64,000 nucleotides of DNA from Conchocele bisecta (Eukaryota > Mollusca > Bivalvia > Lucinida > Thyasiridae), in NCBI GenBank assembly GCA_029237695.1, contig CM055275.1, positions 88,710,433 through 88,774,432 of the forward strand. Direction: 5' to 3'. Shown one piece after another: positions 10,396-21,699 of the stretch. Position 1 is the stretch's first letter; every line of letters starts with the position of its first letter. The translations under genes were made by a program, and so were the position numbers. The notes under the pieces are model-generated. The model did not search any database and was not told the origin of the DNA. It saw only the letters and a list, made by a program, of their open reading frames with translations.

Positions 10396-11656
10396 TTTCT
10401 ATATTTAGTTGGGCGTCTTGAATTATAAATAAATATATATGTATTGTACCTGCAATCTTAACTTCTTTAGATATTTGAATTGTAATACCTTCACTCGCAT
10501 TTTCTATTCTCCGTCCATTCCAATGTAAACTATTATCAGCTGTTGTTCTTAAGTCAAGCCATAGTGCATATTGTTTTGCAAGATATATTCCAATTGTCAC
10601 ACTGGACATATTAAATTCTTTACTGACAACGTTCACTACCGGATCATTAATATCTCCGCCGGCAAAGTGTTTGCGTATTTCATCCCACATAGTATATGCT
10701 TTCATCCCTTGACTGTATAGTTGGTTAGGCACACCCTCAATTGTTACTTCAACATTATTTATTTCTGGATTATAGAAATTTTCACTTTCTCTTGCAAAAG
10801 GTGCTGATTGCTCTTCAAATAACATTACGTTTCCCTTCATTGATCTATCAGGCGTGTTTACATTTATATTCCATATATAATCGCTTTTATTTCTAGTTAT
10901 CTTTCGGTGCCGAAGAATTCTATCATATGGTATTGACATTTGTTTCATATATTGATTTGTTACCATTGTTGCTAAATTAGGCTCTGTGACCATATCAAAT
11001 TCTAAACTTATATTATTAATTTCATAATTAGCAGCTAAATCACAGGAGGCTATTATTGCCCTTGAACAATCATTAAATGTAAGTTCATATTCGAGTCTAT
11101 CACCTAAGCCAGATTGATAATATGGCATATGAGCTTCAAGAAGTTCAAAATCTAATGGTATATAAAACCGGTTCCCAAATGTATCTGAGATAGCTTTATC
11201 TTCAGCGTTTGTAGTACTAGCGTTTGCTGCTCCAGTTCTTAATTTTGTTACATTTGAACCTGTACTAGTATATATACCTTGATAAACCATATTACTTCGC
11301 TCTGGATGTGTTTTCCATAGGTCGCGATAGATGTAATACACATGTGAATCGTCAACTGACATAATTTCATTACCAGATATTTTAATAGTTGTTTTCTTGA
11401 CTATCACACGGCCAAGATTTTGAACCACTCTGAGATCGTCATCAGTGGATGCTAATGCAATTGTAAAAGCTAAACGAAGTGTTCCAGGTACGATTAAATC
11501 ATTTGGTCCTAAATTTGGGAACCACACTAAAAGCTGCTGATTTTGATCAATTGTAGATGGATCATTTGTAATGGTAATGGATTGTCTAATTCCTTTTATA
11601 CCGAGTGGCTCTCTTAAATGTCTGTAGGGGTTAAGTTTTCTTCCGTATGTTGTCAT
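10367..11656 (-). CDS. Candidate Polinton major capsid protein (429 aa), intact
   Basis: Single uninterrupted frame of 429 codons, starting MTTYGRKLNPYRHLREPLG and ending NIENGRFLSTLY. It aligns along its length with 44646-45854 of Polinton 2. Conserved landmarks are PSTIDQNQQ, NDLIVPGTLRLAF, NRFYIPLDFELLEAHMPYYQS, RLEYELTFND, LRHRKI, VEVTIEGVPNQLYS and NASEGITIQI. Size, beta-rich character, and position directly upstream of and overlapping the packaging ATPase fit the double jelly-roll capsid protein of Polintons; that assignment is inference. It is striking that this frame is open while nearly all neighbours are broken. Confidence 0.6.
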   Translation of the reverse strand: MTTYGRKLNPYRHLREPLGIKGIRQSITITNDPSTIDQNQQLLVWFPNLGPNDLIVPGTLRLAFTIALASTDDDLRVVQNLGRVIVKKTTIKISGNEIMSVDDSHVYYIYRDLWKTHPERSNMVYQGIYTSTGSNVTKLRTGAANASTTNAEDKAISDTFGNRFYIPLDFELLEAHMPYYQSGLGDRLEYELTFNDCSRAIIASCDLAANYEINNISLEFDMVTEPNLATMVTNQYMKQMSIPYDRILRHRKITRNKSDYIWNINVNTPDRSMKGNVMLFEEQSAPFARESENFYNPEINNVEVTIEGVPNQLYSQGMKAYTMWDEIRKHFAGGDINDPVVNVVSKEFNMSSVTIGIYLAKQYALWLDLRTTADNSLHWNGRRIENASEGITIQISKEVKIAGTIHIYLFIIQDAQLNIENGRFLSTLY

Positions 11657-11708
11657 TTTTTAAAATTTTATTTATGAATTAAATACTTTAAAATAACAAA
11701 AATAAATA
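11657..11708. promoter_or_regulatory. Divergent promoter spacer
   Basis: A 52-bp, almost purely A/T spacer between the divergent starts at 11656 (minus) and 11709 (plus). Polinton 2 has the same divergent arrangement (44574-44645). AAATTTTAAAAAATG precedes the capsid start and resembles the TTAATTTTAAGA motif of Polinton 2. Confidence 0.4.
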
Positions 11709-12977
11709 ATGGCCGAAGGTGGAGACTTTATGCATTATGACAATGAGATTTATGGCCCTGATATTGGCACTGCTGATATTGACCTAGGAATATACACCAG
11801 TGAAATTACACTGGAACACAGTGTGCCAGGCCCTCTACCTGGTCAACCCCGTGGGGAGAGGCAGATAGATGCTCGTCGTGGGGGAATACAAAACCAAGAC
11901 CCCTTGGAAGTGCAGGTATCGAGTCACTCAATCCTTATAGAGCAATTTGGAAAATAATTAAAAAAAGCATTTAAAATGTTAGACCTGAATTATAGTTTAA
12001 TAACACCAGAATTAAATATCCGAGAGAGAACACTATACTGGAACGATTTACAAATAACTCGAAAATGGCAATCCGGTGTATTCTTAAAAAATGTTACGGG
12101 TAAAGGAGCGGCAAAAGTTACTTGTAGAAGCGGTCACTAAAATACAAAATCTAAAAAAGGAAATCTCCAATGTTGAAAGCATAGAAATGTCCGAATTACC
12201 AAATACCGTTAATGGAACAGAAACATCTGTAAAATAAATCATTGACACATTAATGAAAGATACATCAACTGCTATTACTGATGATTTTGAAACTTTACCA
12301 TTAAGAGAACTTAAAGCTTTAAACAAAGCATTATAACAAACAAAGGGTTCCCTTGCTAATAACATTAGATGAACTTTATACAAATAAAGATGCTGCAGTG
12401 CTAAAGTTAGCAGCTGCAACTACATTTGATTCGGATAGCCAGAGGAACACCAAATAGAAAGGCAAATTGCAGATATAGTATCTGAGCGTGAAGCTCGTCT
12501 TAAAGTTATTTTAAATGATAAAGAAGCCTTAAAAACGCAACTGGCTAGATATAAAAGTACCATAGAAAGGGTATTACACAAAGATACAACTTTAAGTGAA
12601 AAACGAAAAACTATTTTCAAAGAAAAGGGAGTAACTATTGTTTCAGTTTTAACTGCTGTTGGATTTATAATCTCTACTTTGATTTTAAGTATTACTGGAG
12701 ATGCAAGCGGTGCTGCAAGTATTCCAAACCCATCAGGAAAAAGAAGAGCTAAAGAATGGATAAAGAAACAATTAAAAAACATCTTGGTTCATTACTTGGT
12801 ACGTTAGCAGGGAAGGCAGTTGATGCACTACCCGGAATAATTGGTACTATAGTAGCTTGGTTGTTAAAAACCGCAGAGAAAGCCGTTGGTTGGTTAGTAA
12901 ATAATGTATGGGCTTTAATAATTGCGATTGAAGGAATTCTTTATATGTTTGCTAAACATTATATTCTATCTCGATAA
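11709..12977 (+). pseudogene. Acidic/coiled-coil/hydrophobic Polinton protein, broken
   Basis: It begins MAEGGDFMHYDNE at 11709. Similarity to the Polinton 2 gene 44573-43148 is seen in several frames: IEMSELPNTV, LPLRELKALNKAL, SEKRKTIFKEKGVTIV, IISTLILSI, and the hydrophobic C-terminus (KAVGWLVNNVWALIIAIEGILYMFA, in part) open at 12756-12977. There are stops or frame changes after about 11957, 12120, 12230, 12330, 12450 and 12780. The intact protein would have an acidic N-terminus, a central coiled coil, one transmembrane helix and a helical glycine/alanine-rich C-terminal membrane region. Function unknown. Confidence 0.6.
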
Positions 12978-14178
12978 TAAAACAATAATAAACCTAAACC
13001 AATTATAATACTACCGGTAACTAGTGCAGTTTTATAATTTTCATGATTATCTGTTTCCATTTTTTCAGGTATTGAAACTGGAGATGCCGCTATAATGTTA
13101 TGTTTAGAAATTGGAACTGTAGGATGTTTGACATCAAGTGGCTTAATAATACCTTTTTCTTGTGTTTTTACAGGTGGTGGAACTGGTATGCTATTTACAT
13201 TATCATTAAAACCAACTGTTTGATCACCACCTATCTGTAAATCCATGTTGCTTGGTGCCATATACAAACCAATTCCATATACAAAGTCAAATTTTGACCT
13301 TGCATATTTTAGTACGTCCTGATAGTTTGAAATTATTGTTGGCAAGTCTACAGCTCTATTAATTGAATCATTAACATTGGCTAAATATTGTTTTTGTGCA
13401 TCAAAAGCAGTCCCAGTACCTAGAATGGAAGTTCTTGTTTGGGATTGAGCCTCAAGCATTGACCAAACAGAAACTCTGATACTATCATTCAACCGTCCAA
13501 CTCCAGCTTGAGTAAATCCAATCAAAACTCGTCCAAGCATTAGTAATATCGACGTTGTGTTCATAATAATAGTTTGCATTAACAAATGGTGCAGTAACAC
13601 CTCCATGGTTTAACATATATGATCCATTTGGTTGAACATTTATAGAAAAACTACCCAGATTATGATTCCCATGGTCTATTTTTTGTCTTAAATCCTTGTT
13701 TGGATTAATGCCAAATTCAGTGCATATTCTATGGTAGACAGAAATATCAAAATTAATATGATACCAGCAATAACTGTGATCATATGGTAAAGGAACTTTC
13801 ATTTGGGCTAAGATTTCGAAGTGTTTGATACATAATATGAAATATGTATAATGACTTCAAAAATGGGTCATCTAGTATTGACAAGTGTAGGTTATATGAA
13901 ACGCCACACCCACAAGTGGCACACCATATTGCAAAGTTAAATTGATTCTGATACCACCGCATCGGATTATTCATCCAGTTATTATATGCTTTGTTGTTGT
14001 TATCAACATTACGAGTTATTCTGGGATTAGGATACCCAGCTAAGGCATTTGAATATGTAGCCTTGAAAATTTTATCTTTTGTAACATAAACATCAACATT
14101 GTAAAACATTGGAACCGTTTTCAAAGCATATATATGGTTATTATCGTAGTTTGCATTCTTATTAAATTTGAATGCCAT
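12959..14178 (-). pseudogene. 'QLNFAVWCAT' Polinton protein, broken
   Basis: Homologue of 41730-43168 in Polinton 2. The start at 14178 (MAFKFNKNANYDNN) leads to WYQNQFNFAIWCATCGCGVS. The frame changes near 13790 and 13580. The second piece includes YCWYHINFD and HRICTEFGIN; the third has GFTQAGVGRLNDSIRV, GTAFDAQKQYL, FVYGIGLYMAPSNM and a C-terminal transmembrane helix (SIIIGLGLLLFYY). About 440 residues if whole. I recognise the conserved motifs as recurring in invertebrate Polinton-linked proteins but cannot name the function; a structural role is inferred from the neighbourhood. Confidence 0.65.
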
Positions 14179-14214
14179 TGTTTTTAATATTGAAATGTTT
14201 TTATATTAAAAAAA

Positions 14215-14310
14215 ATGTATATAACTTTAACTGACATTACAAAACCAATTCCATTACAAGAATATATTAATAATACAGATTCTAAGCGAGAAAAACTGCA
14301 AACGAGGTAG
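14215..14310 (+). pseudogene. N-terminal fragment of Polinton gene (homologue of 41716-41030)
   Basis: It starts MYITLTDITKPIPLQEYI and is divergent to the gene at 14178, exactly as 41716 (minus) is to 41730 (plus) in Polinton 2. Only about 30 codons remain before a stop and the boundary with LINE sequence. Identification rests mostly on synteny; sequence similarity is weak. Confidence 0.45.
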
Positions 14311-14324
14311 ATATTTGAGGGAAG

Positions 14325-14640
14325 CCCTATATTGAGTGGACTCCACTTGTCTATTGTGTACAGAAGCAGAGAAACATTGGGACACTTCCTGCTGACGTGT
14401 GATGCCCTAAACATACACCAGATTGTCGTTGCTATCAAATGTTATCGAAGTATACCATGCGGCCTATATAGACACTACTGATACATATTCACTGATACAG
14501 GCAATCCTAGATTGTAGTACCTTAACCTATAATCCGACGAAACAGAAATACATTGAGTTTCATACTCGCCGATTTTGCCACCAACTTCATACCGAGAGAT
14601 ACAAAAGACTATTCATTATACCGCGGAAGAAAGTGAAAAC
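14325..14640 (+). mobile_element. LINE ORF2 C-terminal remnant
   Basis: Shows a C-terminal cysteine motif typical of non-LTR retrotransposons: CLLCTEAE, then after a frame change ETLGHFLLTCDAL, and further on RRFCHQLHTERYKRL. Multiple frame changes show it is old. It abuts the broken end of Polinton 1, so either the LINE inserted there or a recombination joined them. Confidence 0.6.
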
Positions 14641-14838
14641 TTAGCATGTAAATAGCCGGTGAACCGAACATTTTAATAGAGTGGGTATTGCAAATACTGT
14701 ACCATAAACTGTTGATTTCGGGAAAGGAATATCTCACTCTGAAGAAGAGGTGTGCCAGTATTGGCAGAACATATACAACACTAACAACAATATGGCTCCC
14801 AACTCGTAGGTTCTGTTATAGTGTGTACTGTTATGTGA

Positions 14839-14839
<1 letters not shown>

Positions 14840-14920
<81 letters not shown>
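14840..14920 (+). repeat. 81-nt poly-G tract
   Basis: All G except one T at 14871. Apparent glycine- or proline-rich open frames here are artefacts. The length may be an assembly or consensus artefact; if real, it can form quadruplexes. Confidence 0.9.
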
Positions 14921-14921
<1 letters not shown>

Positions 14922-14940
14922 TTTGGGGTATGGTCTTGAG

Positions 14941-15600
14941 TAAAACCAGTATGCCTCTCATTTGGCCCATCGTAGCCAGGGTGGCATGTGGGTACTGCAT
15001 GTTCTGACAAATTCTGCATTTTGAGAAATAAAAAAAAAGTAGTTCAAAATATGACTGGCCTTTTAGTACTTTCAAGCTTCTTGTTTGGTTATTTTGCGCC
15101 CGAATGACGTACCACACTCCGCACGTGTGTTGTGGTGTCGCAAATAGTGGACGCATTCATAGAGGATTTGACTTTTGGCTATTGAAAAGTAGTGCCTATT
15201 TAGCTGCCATGTCAGGGACCAATGGCTGCTTGTAGTGCTCTGAATGTGACTGAACTACAATGTAGTAAAATGGACTGTTTCTGAGATATTATGGCCATTT
15301 GTGTGCACACTGACTGTTTAATTAAAAATTAAAAAAAAATATTGCGCCTTTCTATATACTGTAAATGTGTAATTTGGCTTTTGATCTTGGTCGTCAAAAT
15401 GGGTCGTGGTATTTATACCTAATGAACAGCACTGGTAGGTCTGTATGTACCTATTAAAATAACATACTCCTAGTAGGACTGATCCCATATAGTTCATCAT
15501 CTGTGTCTAGCGACCAATACAGAAAAAACAATCGGAGAGGAAACCTGTATCCGTGTCGTGCTTAGTCAATTCCTCCGGAATATCGTGCGTCTACAAACCA
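14941..15600. other. Intergenic, no gene seen
   Basis: No coding region or defined repeat was recognised. Confidence 0.4.
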
Positions 15601-15619
15601 CTTATATTTGACTACGCTG

Positions 15620-16110
15620 AATGACAGTTTGTTTGTTTGTTTGTTTGTTTGTTGGGGTTTAATGGCCTATCAACAGCTACAGTCATTTAAGGCCGGGTCA
15701 ATGAGTTTAGTACTAAATCCCATATATTACCTGTACAAGTACATGTACATATTCAAGTACATGTACAAATGGGGGGAAAATCCCAAAATCAGAACAGAAT
15801 ATTTACAATAGCAAAACTATATATTCAGCCCTGAAATCAGAATAATCCTGATCTGATGCCAGGTCCTCGCCACACCAGAATCACTTGGCCCCTCCAAAAA
15901 GCAGTAGGATCAGTAATAATCTTACTACTTGTATAATGGGCAATAACCCAATTCATTCAACTCTCAGGTAATTAAAGAGCCAAAGATAAAAACGTACATG
16001 AGGGCCAAACCAGGCAAATCGTGATTCCTATTAGGAGGAACCCATACAGTTAATTTACGCCGTCTCATTCGCCCGACCACCACCCACACGCTGAATGACA
16101 GGCATGTATA
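15620..16110. repeat. Dispersed TTTG-headed repeat
   Basis: Starts with (GTTT)n, then GGGGTTTAATGGCC..ATCAACAGC, a head I associate with abundant bivalve repeats. The far part contains GAGGGCCAAACCAGG and AGGAGGAACCC...GTTAATTTACG, which recur at about 62090-62135. Probably a SINE or LINE-tail family. Confidence 0.55.
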
Positions 16111-16436
16111 CACGCATCAATAATTGTGAAGATGAATATCACTCGTCCTGTTTAATTTGAAATTTAAACAAGTGCATGTGTTAGTTTAACCCTTACTACG
16201 CTGAATTAAATGTTGTCGTCTGCTGGAAATGTTTTATTTTCAATATTTCTCGACAAAAACCTGGAGTGGAGACGATTCTCATCTGCTGTCAAAACCAGTT
16301 TTTTGTTAAGAATTAAAGCAAAAATGAAAAACAGCAGACGGCAATTTCCGTCAACAGCGTAGGAAGGGTTTTCAATATTTTACACTGCGAATTTGGAAGA
16401 AAGTCACTAATCGAGGTAAATGTCAGCGAGCCTTTA

Positions 16437-16684
16437 CGCAACCGATGTTGATGAAATAAAGCGCACCGTTCAAGCCAATACGGGTAGTTTTCTCGGTTGT
16501 AACCCGCATTACTCTAAACATTATAGTTTCCCAAACAATCGGAAACCTTGTTCGGTGTGAACCTTATACACACTTTTCAGAACCGATAAACGTAAGTTCC
16601 CGAATGTTTGGAAAAACTATAATGTTTAGCGCAATGCTTTTGACGGGATAGGGTGTGCTTTATTTCATCAAAATCGGTTGCGGG
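16437..16684. repeat. Fold-back repeat
   Basis: GCAACCGATGTTGATGAAATAAAGC at the left pairs with the complementary GCTTTATTTCATCAAAATCGGTTGC at the right (short blocks quoted as seen). CTAAACATTATAGTTT pairs with AAACTATAATGTTTAG inside. Arms are about 100 bp and imperfect. Confidence 0.7.
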
Positions 16685-16759
16685 TAAACTGAGAAATCGA
16701 CATATTCTTAGCTGGCATCTTCCATTCTTTACTGTTTTTATGTGTGGGCAATATGTTAA

Positions 16760-17589
16760 TATGGCACTCCGCTTCACTATTTATACCCAAAGCTAGATAT
16801 CTACTTAAAACAAGATATCTAGATAAATTTACAAGATATGTATTTGCATGAAATTAAAAAAATATAGTCGAACCGATATCTGATATCGTTATCAAGATAT
16901 CTATTTGATAATTCAAGATATTTGTTTCACTATTCTAGATATCTAGTATTCCAAAATATATATATCTTATATTATCAAATATATATATTGTATTTATAAA
17001 TAGCTATATTGTTTCCCAAAACTGGATATCTACTTGATAATACAATATACTTAGCTAAATGTACAAGCTAGGAATATTATATCTCTAATTGATCAACAAC
17101 TATTTGGTTCAGAAATAGATATCTATCCATGAATGACTCCAAAATATATCTATTTACACAAAAATAGATAATTATATTGTTCGCTTGAAGAGATATCTGT
17201 TTGGTTTAACAAGGTGTCTATTTCGCTCAATACTATATATGTTTGATATCTACAAATAAACACAGTCATCTAGTTGGTTATAGAAGTTATTGTCGCAAAG
17301 TGATTATGTGTGAATGATAGTCAAACATATATCTGTTTGAGTCAAATATATATTGACTCAAACAACTATCGTGTTGTTTTATTACAAGATATCTAATGTA
17401 TTGAAATATGTATCTTTATCTGTGAAGTTATAAACATATTTATTTGAGAAATTCAATTCAAAATATCTATTTCACTATTCTACATATCTTGTACATATTC
17501 CCAAATATATATCGTGTATTATAAAATAAATATCTTGTATTCCAATGGATCTCTTGTTTCAGGAATAAATAATAAAACGACGTGCCATA
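16760..17589. repeat. TIR-bounded AGATATCT array
   Basis: About 25-30 degenerate units of 25-35 bp, each containing an AGATATCT-like palindrome followed by a TTTGAT-like word. Bounded by TATGGCACTCCGCTTCACTATTTATACC at the left (two shorter matched blocks) and the inverted GGAATAAATAATAAAACGACGTGCCATA at the right. The ends are imperfect, so the element is old. Non-coding. Confidence 0.6.
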
Positions 17590-17909
17590 CTTCATGGGTT
17601 CATATGCCTCGTTCTTCTGTGCACTGATATGTGTAGGAGTTATGTATCATTCACTGATATTGACTTATAACGATGGTGTTATGTTTCTGGTACACGTAAT
17701 TGTTGGTCATACATGTATTCTTGCATTCAAATGCATTTATTACGTTTCTGCTTCAAGATGATACAATTAAAACTAATTAATTACTACATGAAAGTGCACA
17801 CACTATGACATTTTCAAATTCAATTTTGAATGGCTTGTCGGTGAGGAACAGGATTCTACACAGACCCGTCTGTATATGACCTCGCAGTTAAACACGGACT
17901 AAACACTAT

Positions 17910-17967
17910 ATTCAATCAATCAATCAATCAATTAATCAATCATCAATCAATCAATCAATCAATCAAA
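17910..17967. repeat. (AATC)n microsatellite
   Basis: About 14 tetranucleotide units with two interruptions. Confidence 0.9.
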
Positions 17968-18389
17968 TAAACTGGGACTCCACTGATCGCAATCTGAGAC
18001 TACACTGATCGCAATCTGGGATGGGGTCTGGATTAATCTGGCACCACTGTGTGCAACAGTCCATCTTCGTCTGCTTTCAAGAGAGCAATACGCTGGCCCA
18101 ATTAGTATTACGTTGGCACTTGATTATACCAAATTCTTCATATATAAGGCTTAGCTTGGAACTCTCTCCTGTTCCTACATCACTGCTCCATACAATATAT
18201 GAATGGCAATGGTGCCAAATTATGAGCATGATGTTTTTGTAAGATAAATTTACCTGTGCTGTATAAACATTTCTCCGTCCTACTCTTGCGTGTAAATTTT
18301 ATGAGCATGTGTCTGCACATACACTTGTACACTTGTACAGTCGTGTCTCTATTTGCACAGTACCTTTCTACACATGCTCTATATTTCGT

Positions 18390-18700
18390 TTGCTCTGTCC
18401 TCATTTGTCGAGTGCGGGTCCTAAGTTGCATGTGTGCAACAATTGTCCTCATGTGTCGTGTGCGAATCCTAAGTTGCAAGTGTGTAAGAACTGTCCTCAT
18501 TTTTCATGTGCGATTCCTCATTTGACTGTGTGCAGCAACTGTCCTCATTTAGCTGTGTGCAGCGACTGTCCACAGTTGCATGTCTGTACAAACTGTCATC
18601 AGTTGCATGTGTGCACATCTGTCCTCATTTGCATGTGAAAAACAACTGTCCTCACTTGAACCTGAAGTACCAAAGTGTCCTCATTTGAATGTGGAATATC
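18390..18700. repeat. Degenerate tandem array with CTGTCCTCATTTG words
   Basis: About nine units of 28-42 bp, each with a form of TGTCCTCATTTG and TGTGTGCA. Decayed copies continue to about 18850 (GTCCCCAGTTGG, GTCCTCAGTTGAC). Open frames over it are repeat artefacts. TIRs are doubtful (AATGGTGCCAA at 18210, complement of AATGGTGTCAA at 18850). Confidence 0.55.
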
Positions 18701-18861
18701 AACTTTTAAGCCTTGATGTACGAGAATTTCGAAACCCATCGCATTTGTAATCAGCCCACACGTTTGCCGAAAATGAACTTATTTTTCTATACACCCGCTA
18801 GAAATGTGTGTCCCCAGTTGGGTTGTATAAATCAGATGTCCTCAGTTGACACCATTTACAC

Positions 18862-19036
18862 GTATGTGTGTGTGTGGATGTGTGTATGCATATATATATA
18901 TGTATGTGTGTATATGTGTGTATGCGTATATATGTGTGTGTACATATGTATATGTGTATGTACGTCTGTGTGTGCCTGCGTGCGTGAGTGTGCGTGCGTG
19001 CGTGCGTGCGTATGTGTGTGATTGATTGATTGATTG
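18862..19036. repeat. TG/TATG microsatellite
   Basis: Long purine/pyrimidine-alternating tract of TG, TATG and TGCG units, ending in (GATT)n at 19019-19036. Confidence 0.9.
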
Positions 19037-20170
19037 AATGGGGGCTGGGCTAAGTGATGTGGTGTGTGGTTGGCGGGTGTATGAATGGGTTGATGTGGTC
19101 CACTAATTCAATGGAATTGGGCTAAGTGATTGAGTGAGTCAGTGGGGTGAGGTAGTCAGCTGGTTGAGAGTAGTTGTGCAAAATCGCCTCCTTTTGAGTT
19201 TTTTTTTTTGAGCTTTACTACAGGGACTCCGGAGCTACAGGGGAAACTGGAGGTTTCCTCCACCAGGAGTAATTGCTTTTTGTGTCGAAATTGACAATCT
19301 GCATTACTCCAATATAGAAAAAAATCAAACGATTTAATGTGTATTAGTCTATTTCGGCCAAAATCTGACGGTGTGGTAGGTGACTCAAAACTAAACTAAA
19401 ATTAAAATAAATGCTAGTAAATAACAAAAACAAATATATATATAAAACCCAATTAACAACACAAAATCAGCAACCACGGTTATCATGATAGGTTAATATA
19501 GCATTCTGATACAGCACACTAACATAGGGTGAGGGTGACACGTCAAATACCATACCGTCAGAAATCACTTTCTTCTCTTCTCTTCTCGATGGTGATTAGG
19601 TAGGATTGGGACTAAATGTGACAATAAGTTAATTACGTAGAGCACACTTGCTAGACATTAGTGACTCAGATAGTACACTCGCCACTTAATTTCATTTGAC
19701 CAGTCCGTATGCCACTCAAAACGCACAAATCACGTAAACTAGTATGGGTTCCCCTCAATCATCTATAATCGATACCCAGCCATACTATATCACACACATA
19801 TAAGCTGATGGGTGCTATAGGAGGTCTCAAATTATAGGTTACCATACCTGCATAGATTCTCCTATATTTGACGCACATTTTTGGAGCCTGAACTATAAAT
19901 GCAACATTTATCAAAATTCGGAAATATAAACCAGACCGACGGCCATCAGCCTGCTTCTTTACTGGGCTATATATCCCGGGTATGGAAGGTGTTCGAGCCA
20001 ATTCCCACCCTTAAATATGAGCCGAATGCAAATACTAGTATGTGCTTATTATATATACATATGGGATATAGAATATGTGAGGTATGGAATAATATGGGAA
20101 AGTATGGGAGCTATAGGTCTATATTGGATATCATAGGGTAGGTTTGGAGAGTGTTTTTGGGGTTGGGACA
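19037..20170. other. Intergenic, no gene seen
   Basis: Low-complexity GTGGTT-type sequence up to about 19170, then ordinary AT-rich DNA. No gene or repeat boundary was recognised. Confidence 0.4.
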
Positions 20171-20176
20171 GGTAAG

Positions 20177-20399
20177 TACGGAAGCCCATTAGGGCCACTT
20201 CACGTTTTTTATTATCTTTTCTTGAATTTTCGAGATGTTTTCTTGAATTTTCAAGTTCTTTTCTTGAATTTTCAAGATCTTTTCTTGAAAATTCAAGAAA
20301 AGATCTTGAAAATTCAAGAAAAGATCATGAAAAGAACTTCAAAATTCAAGAAAACATGGAAATTAAAAAAAAGTGAAGTGACCCTAATGGGCTTCCGTA
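20177..20399. mobile_element. TIR palindrome-array element with 6-bp TSD
   Basis: Termini are inverted repeats of about 27 bp (TACGGAAGCCCATTAGGG.. at the left, CCCTAATGGGCTTCCGTA at the right). The flanks repeat GGTAAG directly (20171-20176 and 20400-20405), a 6-bp target duplication. The interior is an array of TTCTTGAATTTTCAAGA-type palindromes that changes polarity midway. No coding capacity, so it must be mobilised in trans. Confidence 0.8.
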
Positions 20400-20474
20400 G
20401 GTAAGTATCGCGTGGTCTAAAACAATAAAACAACGGTTACAGCTGCTTTCTAGAAAGTACGCTGTGGCACTGTG

Positions 20475-21053
20475 CATGGATCCTCTAGATTATCGGACAA
20501 AAATGACAGTTTTGTTACGATATTTTTCTTAAAATAGCAGCTACGGGCATAAACTTTTCACAAAACAATCGTCGGTTCTTGCTTTTTCAACGCATATAAA
20601 CTACTTAGCAAAATGTGTCATCTTTCTCACTTAAAATTTGGTCAGATCATCAGTTGTAAGATTGCCCAAAAATTAACATCGACAATCAGTGTACACAGCG
20701 TTGTGTAGTTCTGCAGAAAAACAATCACAATTCGCTTCTTAGTAAACAGCGTATTTATATAATTTATTGTATTTATAGAACAACTCTGAAATGACGTAAT
20801 GGGCGCTCTTGCAAGCCCCCGCGAGACTTTTGACGTTGTAAACAACTTGTGGACAGAGTTGAGGAATATGTTCAGCAAATCTTATTAAAATGTTTACCAT
20901 GGTAGTATATTCTTCACACTGGCATGGAAACAGCAAGCACCTGCATGACTTAGATGTATTTGTTGCAAATTCTGATCAAATGAATGCGCTTAATTAACAG
21001 GTATTGTCATTTGTCCAATAAACTGATTGTCCGGATAACTGGTATGACCCCTG
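20475..21053. mobile_element. Non-autonomous pogo/Tigger-like element, copy 1
   Basis: Left end CATGGATCCTCTAGATTATCGGACAA and right end TTGTCCGGATAACTGGTATGACCCCTG (each shown as seen, in part) are imperfect inverted repeats. A second copy lies at 60934-61950 in the same orientation with clear TA duplication. The GTTATCCGGACAA terminal motif resembles Tigger-type Tc1/mariner elements. No transposase remains. Confidence 0.6.
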
Positions 21054-21057
21054 TATA

Positions 21058-21337
21058 TAGAGAATAGTAGGTTAGTGCCGTAAATGGGAAAAACTATCTG
21101 GCAAGGCTCAGCAAACTGGATGGGCGAGGCTCTGCCGAGCACATCCCGTTTCCGTGCCGCGCCAGATAGCCATTCACGGCACTAACCTACTATTCTATTT
21201 ATCCCGTCAACATTACAAATATCTTTAAAATGCAAAATAAATAACCCCAGCCGCATCTCCAAATCGTATTGAAAGGATATCAAAAATGTTTCACGGCACC
21301 GTGTTTCACGGCACATACGCACTGCGTTGACGGGATA
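21058..21337. repeat. Hairpin repeat family D, copy 1
   Basis: Starts AGAATAGTAGGTTAGTGCCG and its complement ends near 21199, forming a hairpin around CCGAGCACATCCCG. It continues to TTGACGGGATA. A second full copy is at 32920-33181 and a partial one at 32745-32800. Confidence 0.75.
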
Positions 21338-21489
21338 CAAACTGGTATGGGCTTTCACCAGTATGAATTATCGTGTTCAAACACAGTGCTATTAATAGTA
21401 CACCAATGTGCAACTGCAGACACATAAACTACGTTTCCTTGGTGGTTTGACTAGCGTGGTATTATACCTTAGTCATACGTGTATTTACA

Positions 21490-21615
21490 TTGAATTTCGC
21501 TTAAGATGGTGCTAGGAGGCGGATGTTTGGTGGACTGCGATACTACTGGCACATTGAATTTCGCTGAAGACGGTGCTAGGAGGCGGATGTTTGGTGGACT
21601 GCGCCCTACTGGCAC
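21490..21615. repeat. 63-bp tandem duplication
   Basis: ACATTGAATTTCGCT..GGTGGACTGCG occurs twice in a row with few differences (TTAAGATGG against GAAGACGG). It lies downstream of the zinc-finger remnants and may derive from the same gene. Confidence 0.8.
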
Positions 21616-21699
21616 AGTATATGACACATATGGACATGTGCAATGAAACTCCACTTGTGGTGTATGTGTTCGTTGCTGGTCGTGACCGGCCACTGTCTT

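Larger units (their letters stand above)
7817..14310 (-). mobile_element. Truncated Maverick/Polinton element (Polinton 1)
   Basis: Ten genes occur in the same relative order and orientation as in Polinton 2 (41,0xx-54,769), but the block is inverted. At the low end it stops after the small membrane protein at 7817, so integrase and PolB are lost. At the high end it stops inside the first codons of the gene starting at 14215, where LINE sequence begins. It is markedly more AT-rich than Polinton 2, and protein similarity between the two is moderate, so they are distinct lineages. Most genes carry frameshifts or stops. No TIRs were found. Confidence 0.75.

Noticed and set aside
14734..15156. 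Proline-rich or glycine-rich open frames
   Set aside because: Direct translation of the poly-G tract; not coding.
18309..18638. Cysteine-rich 109-codon frame
   Set aside because: Arises from the CTGTCCTCATTTG tandem array; cysteines come from repeated TGT words.
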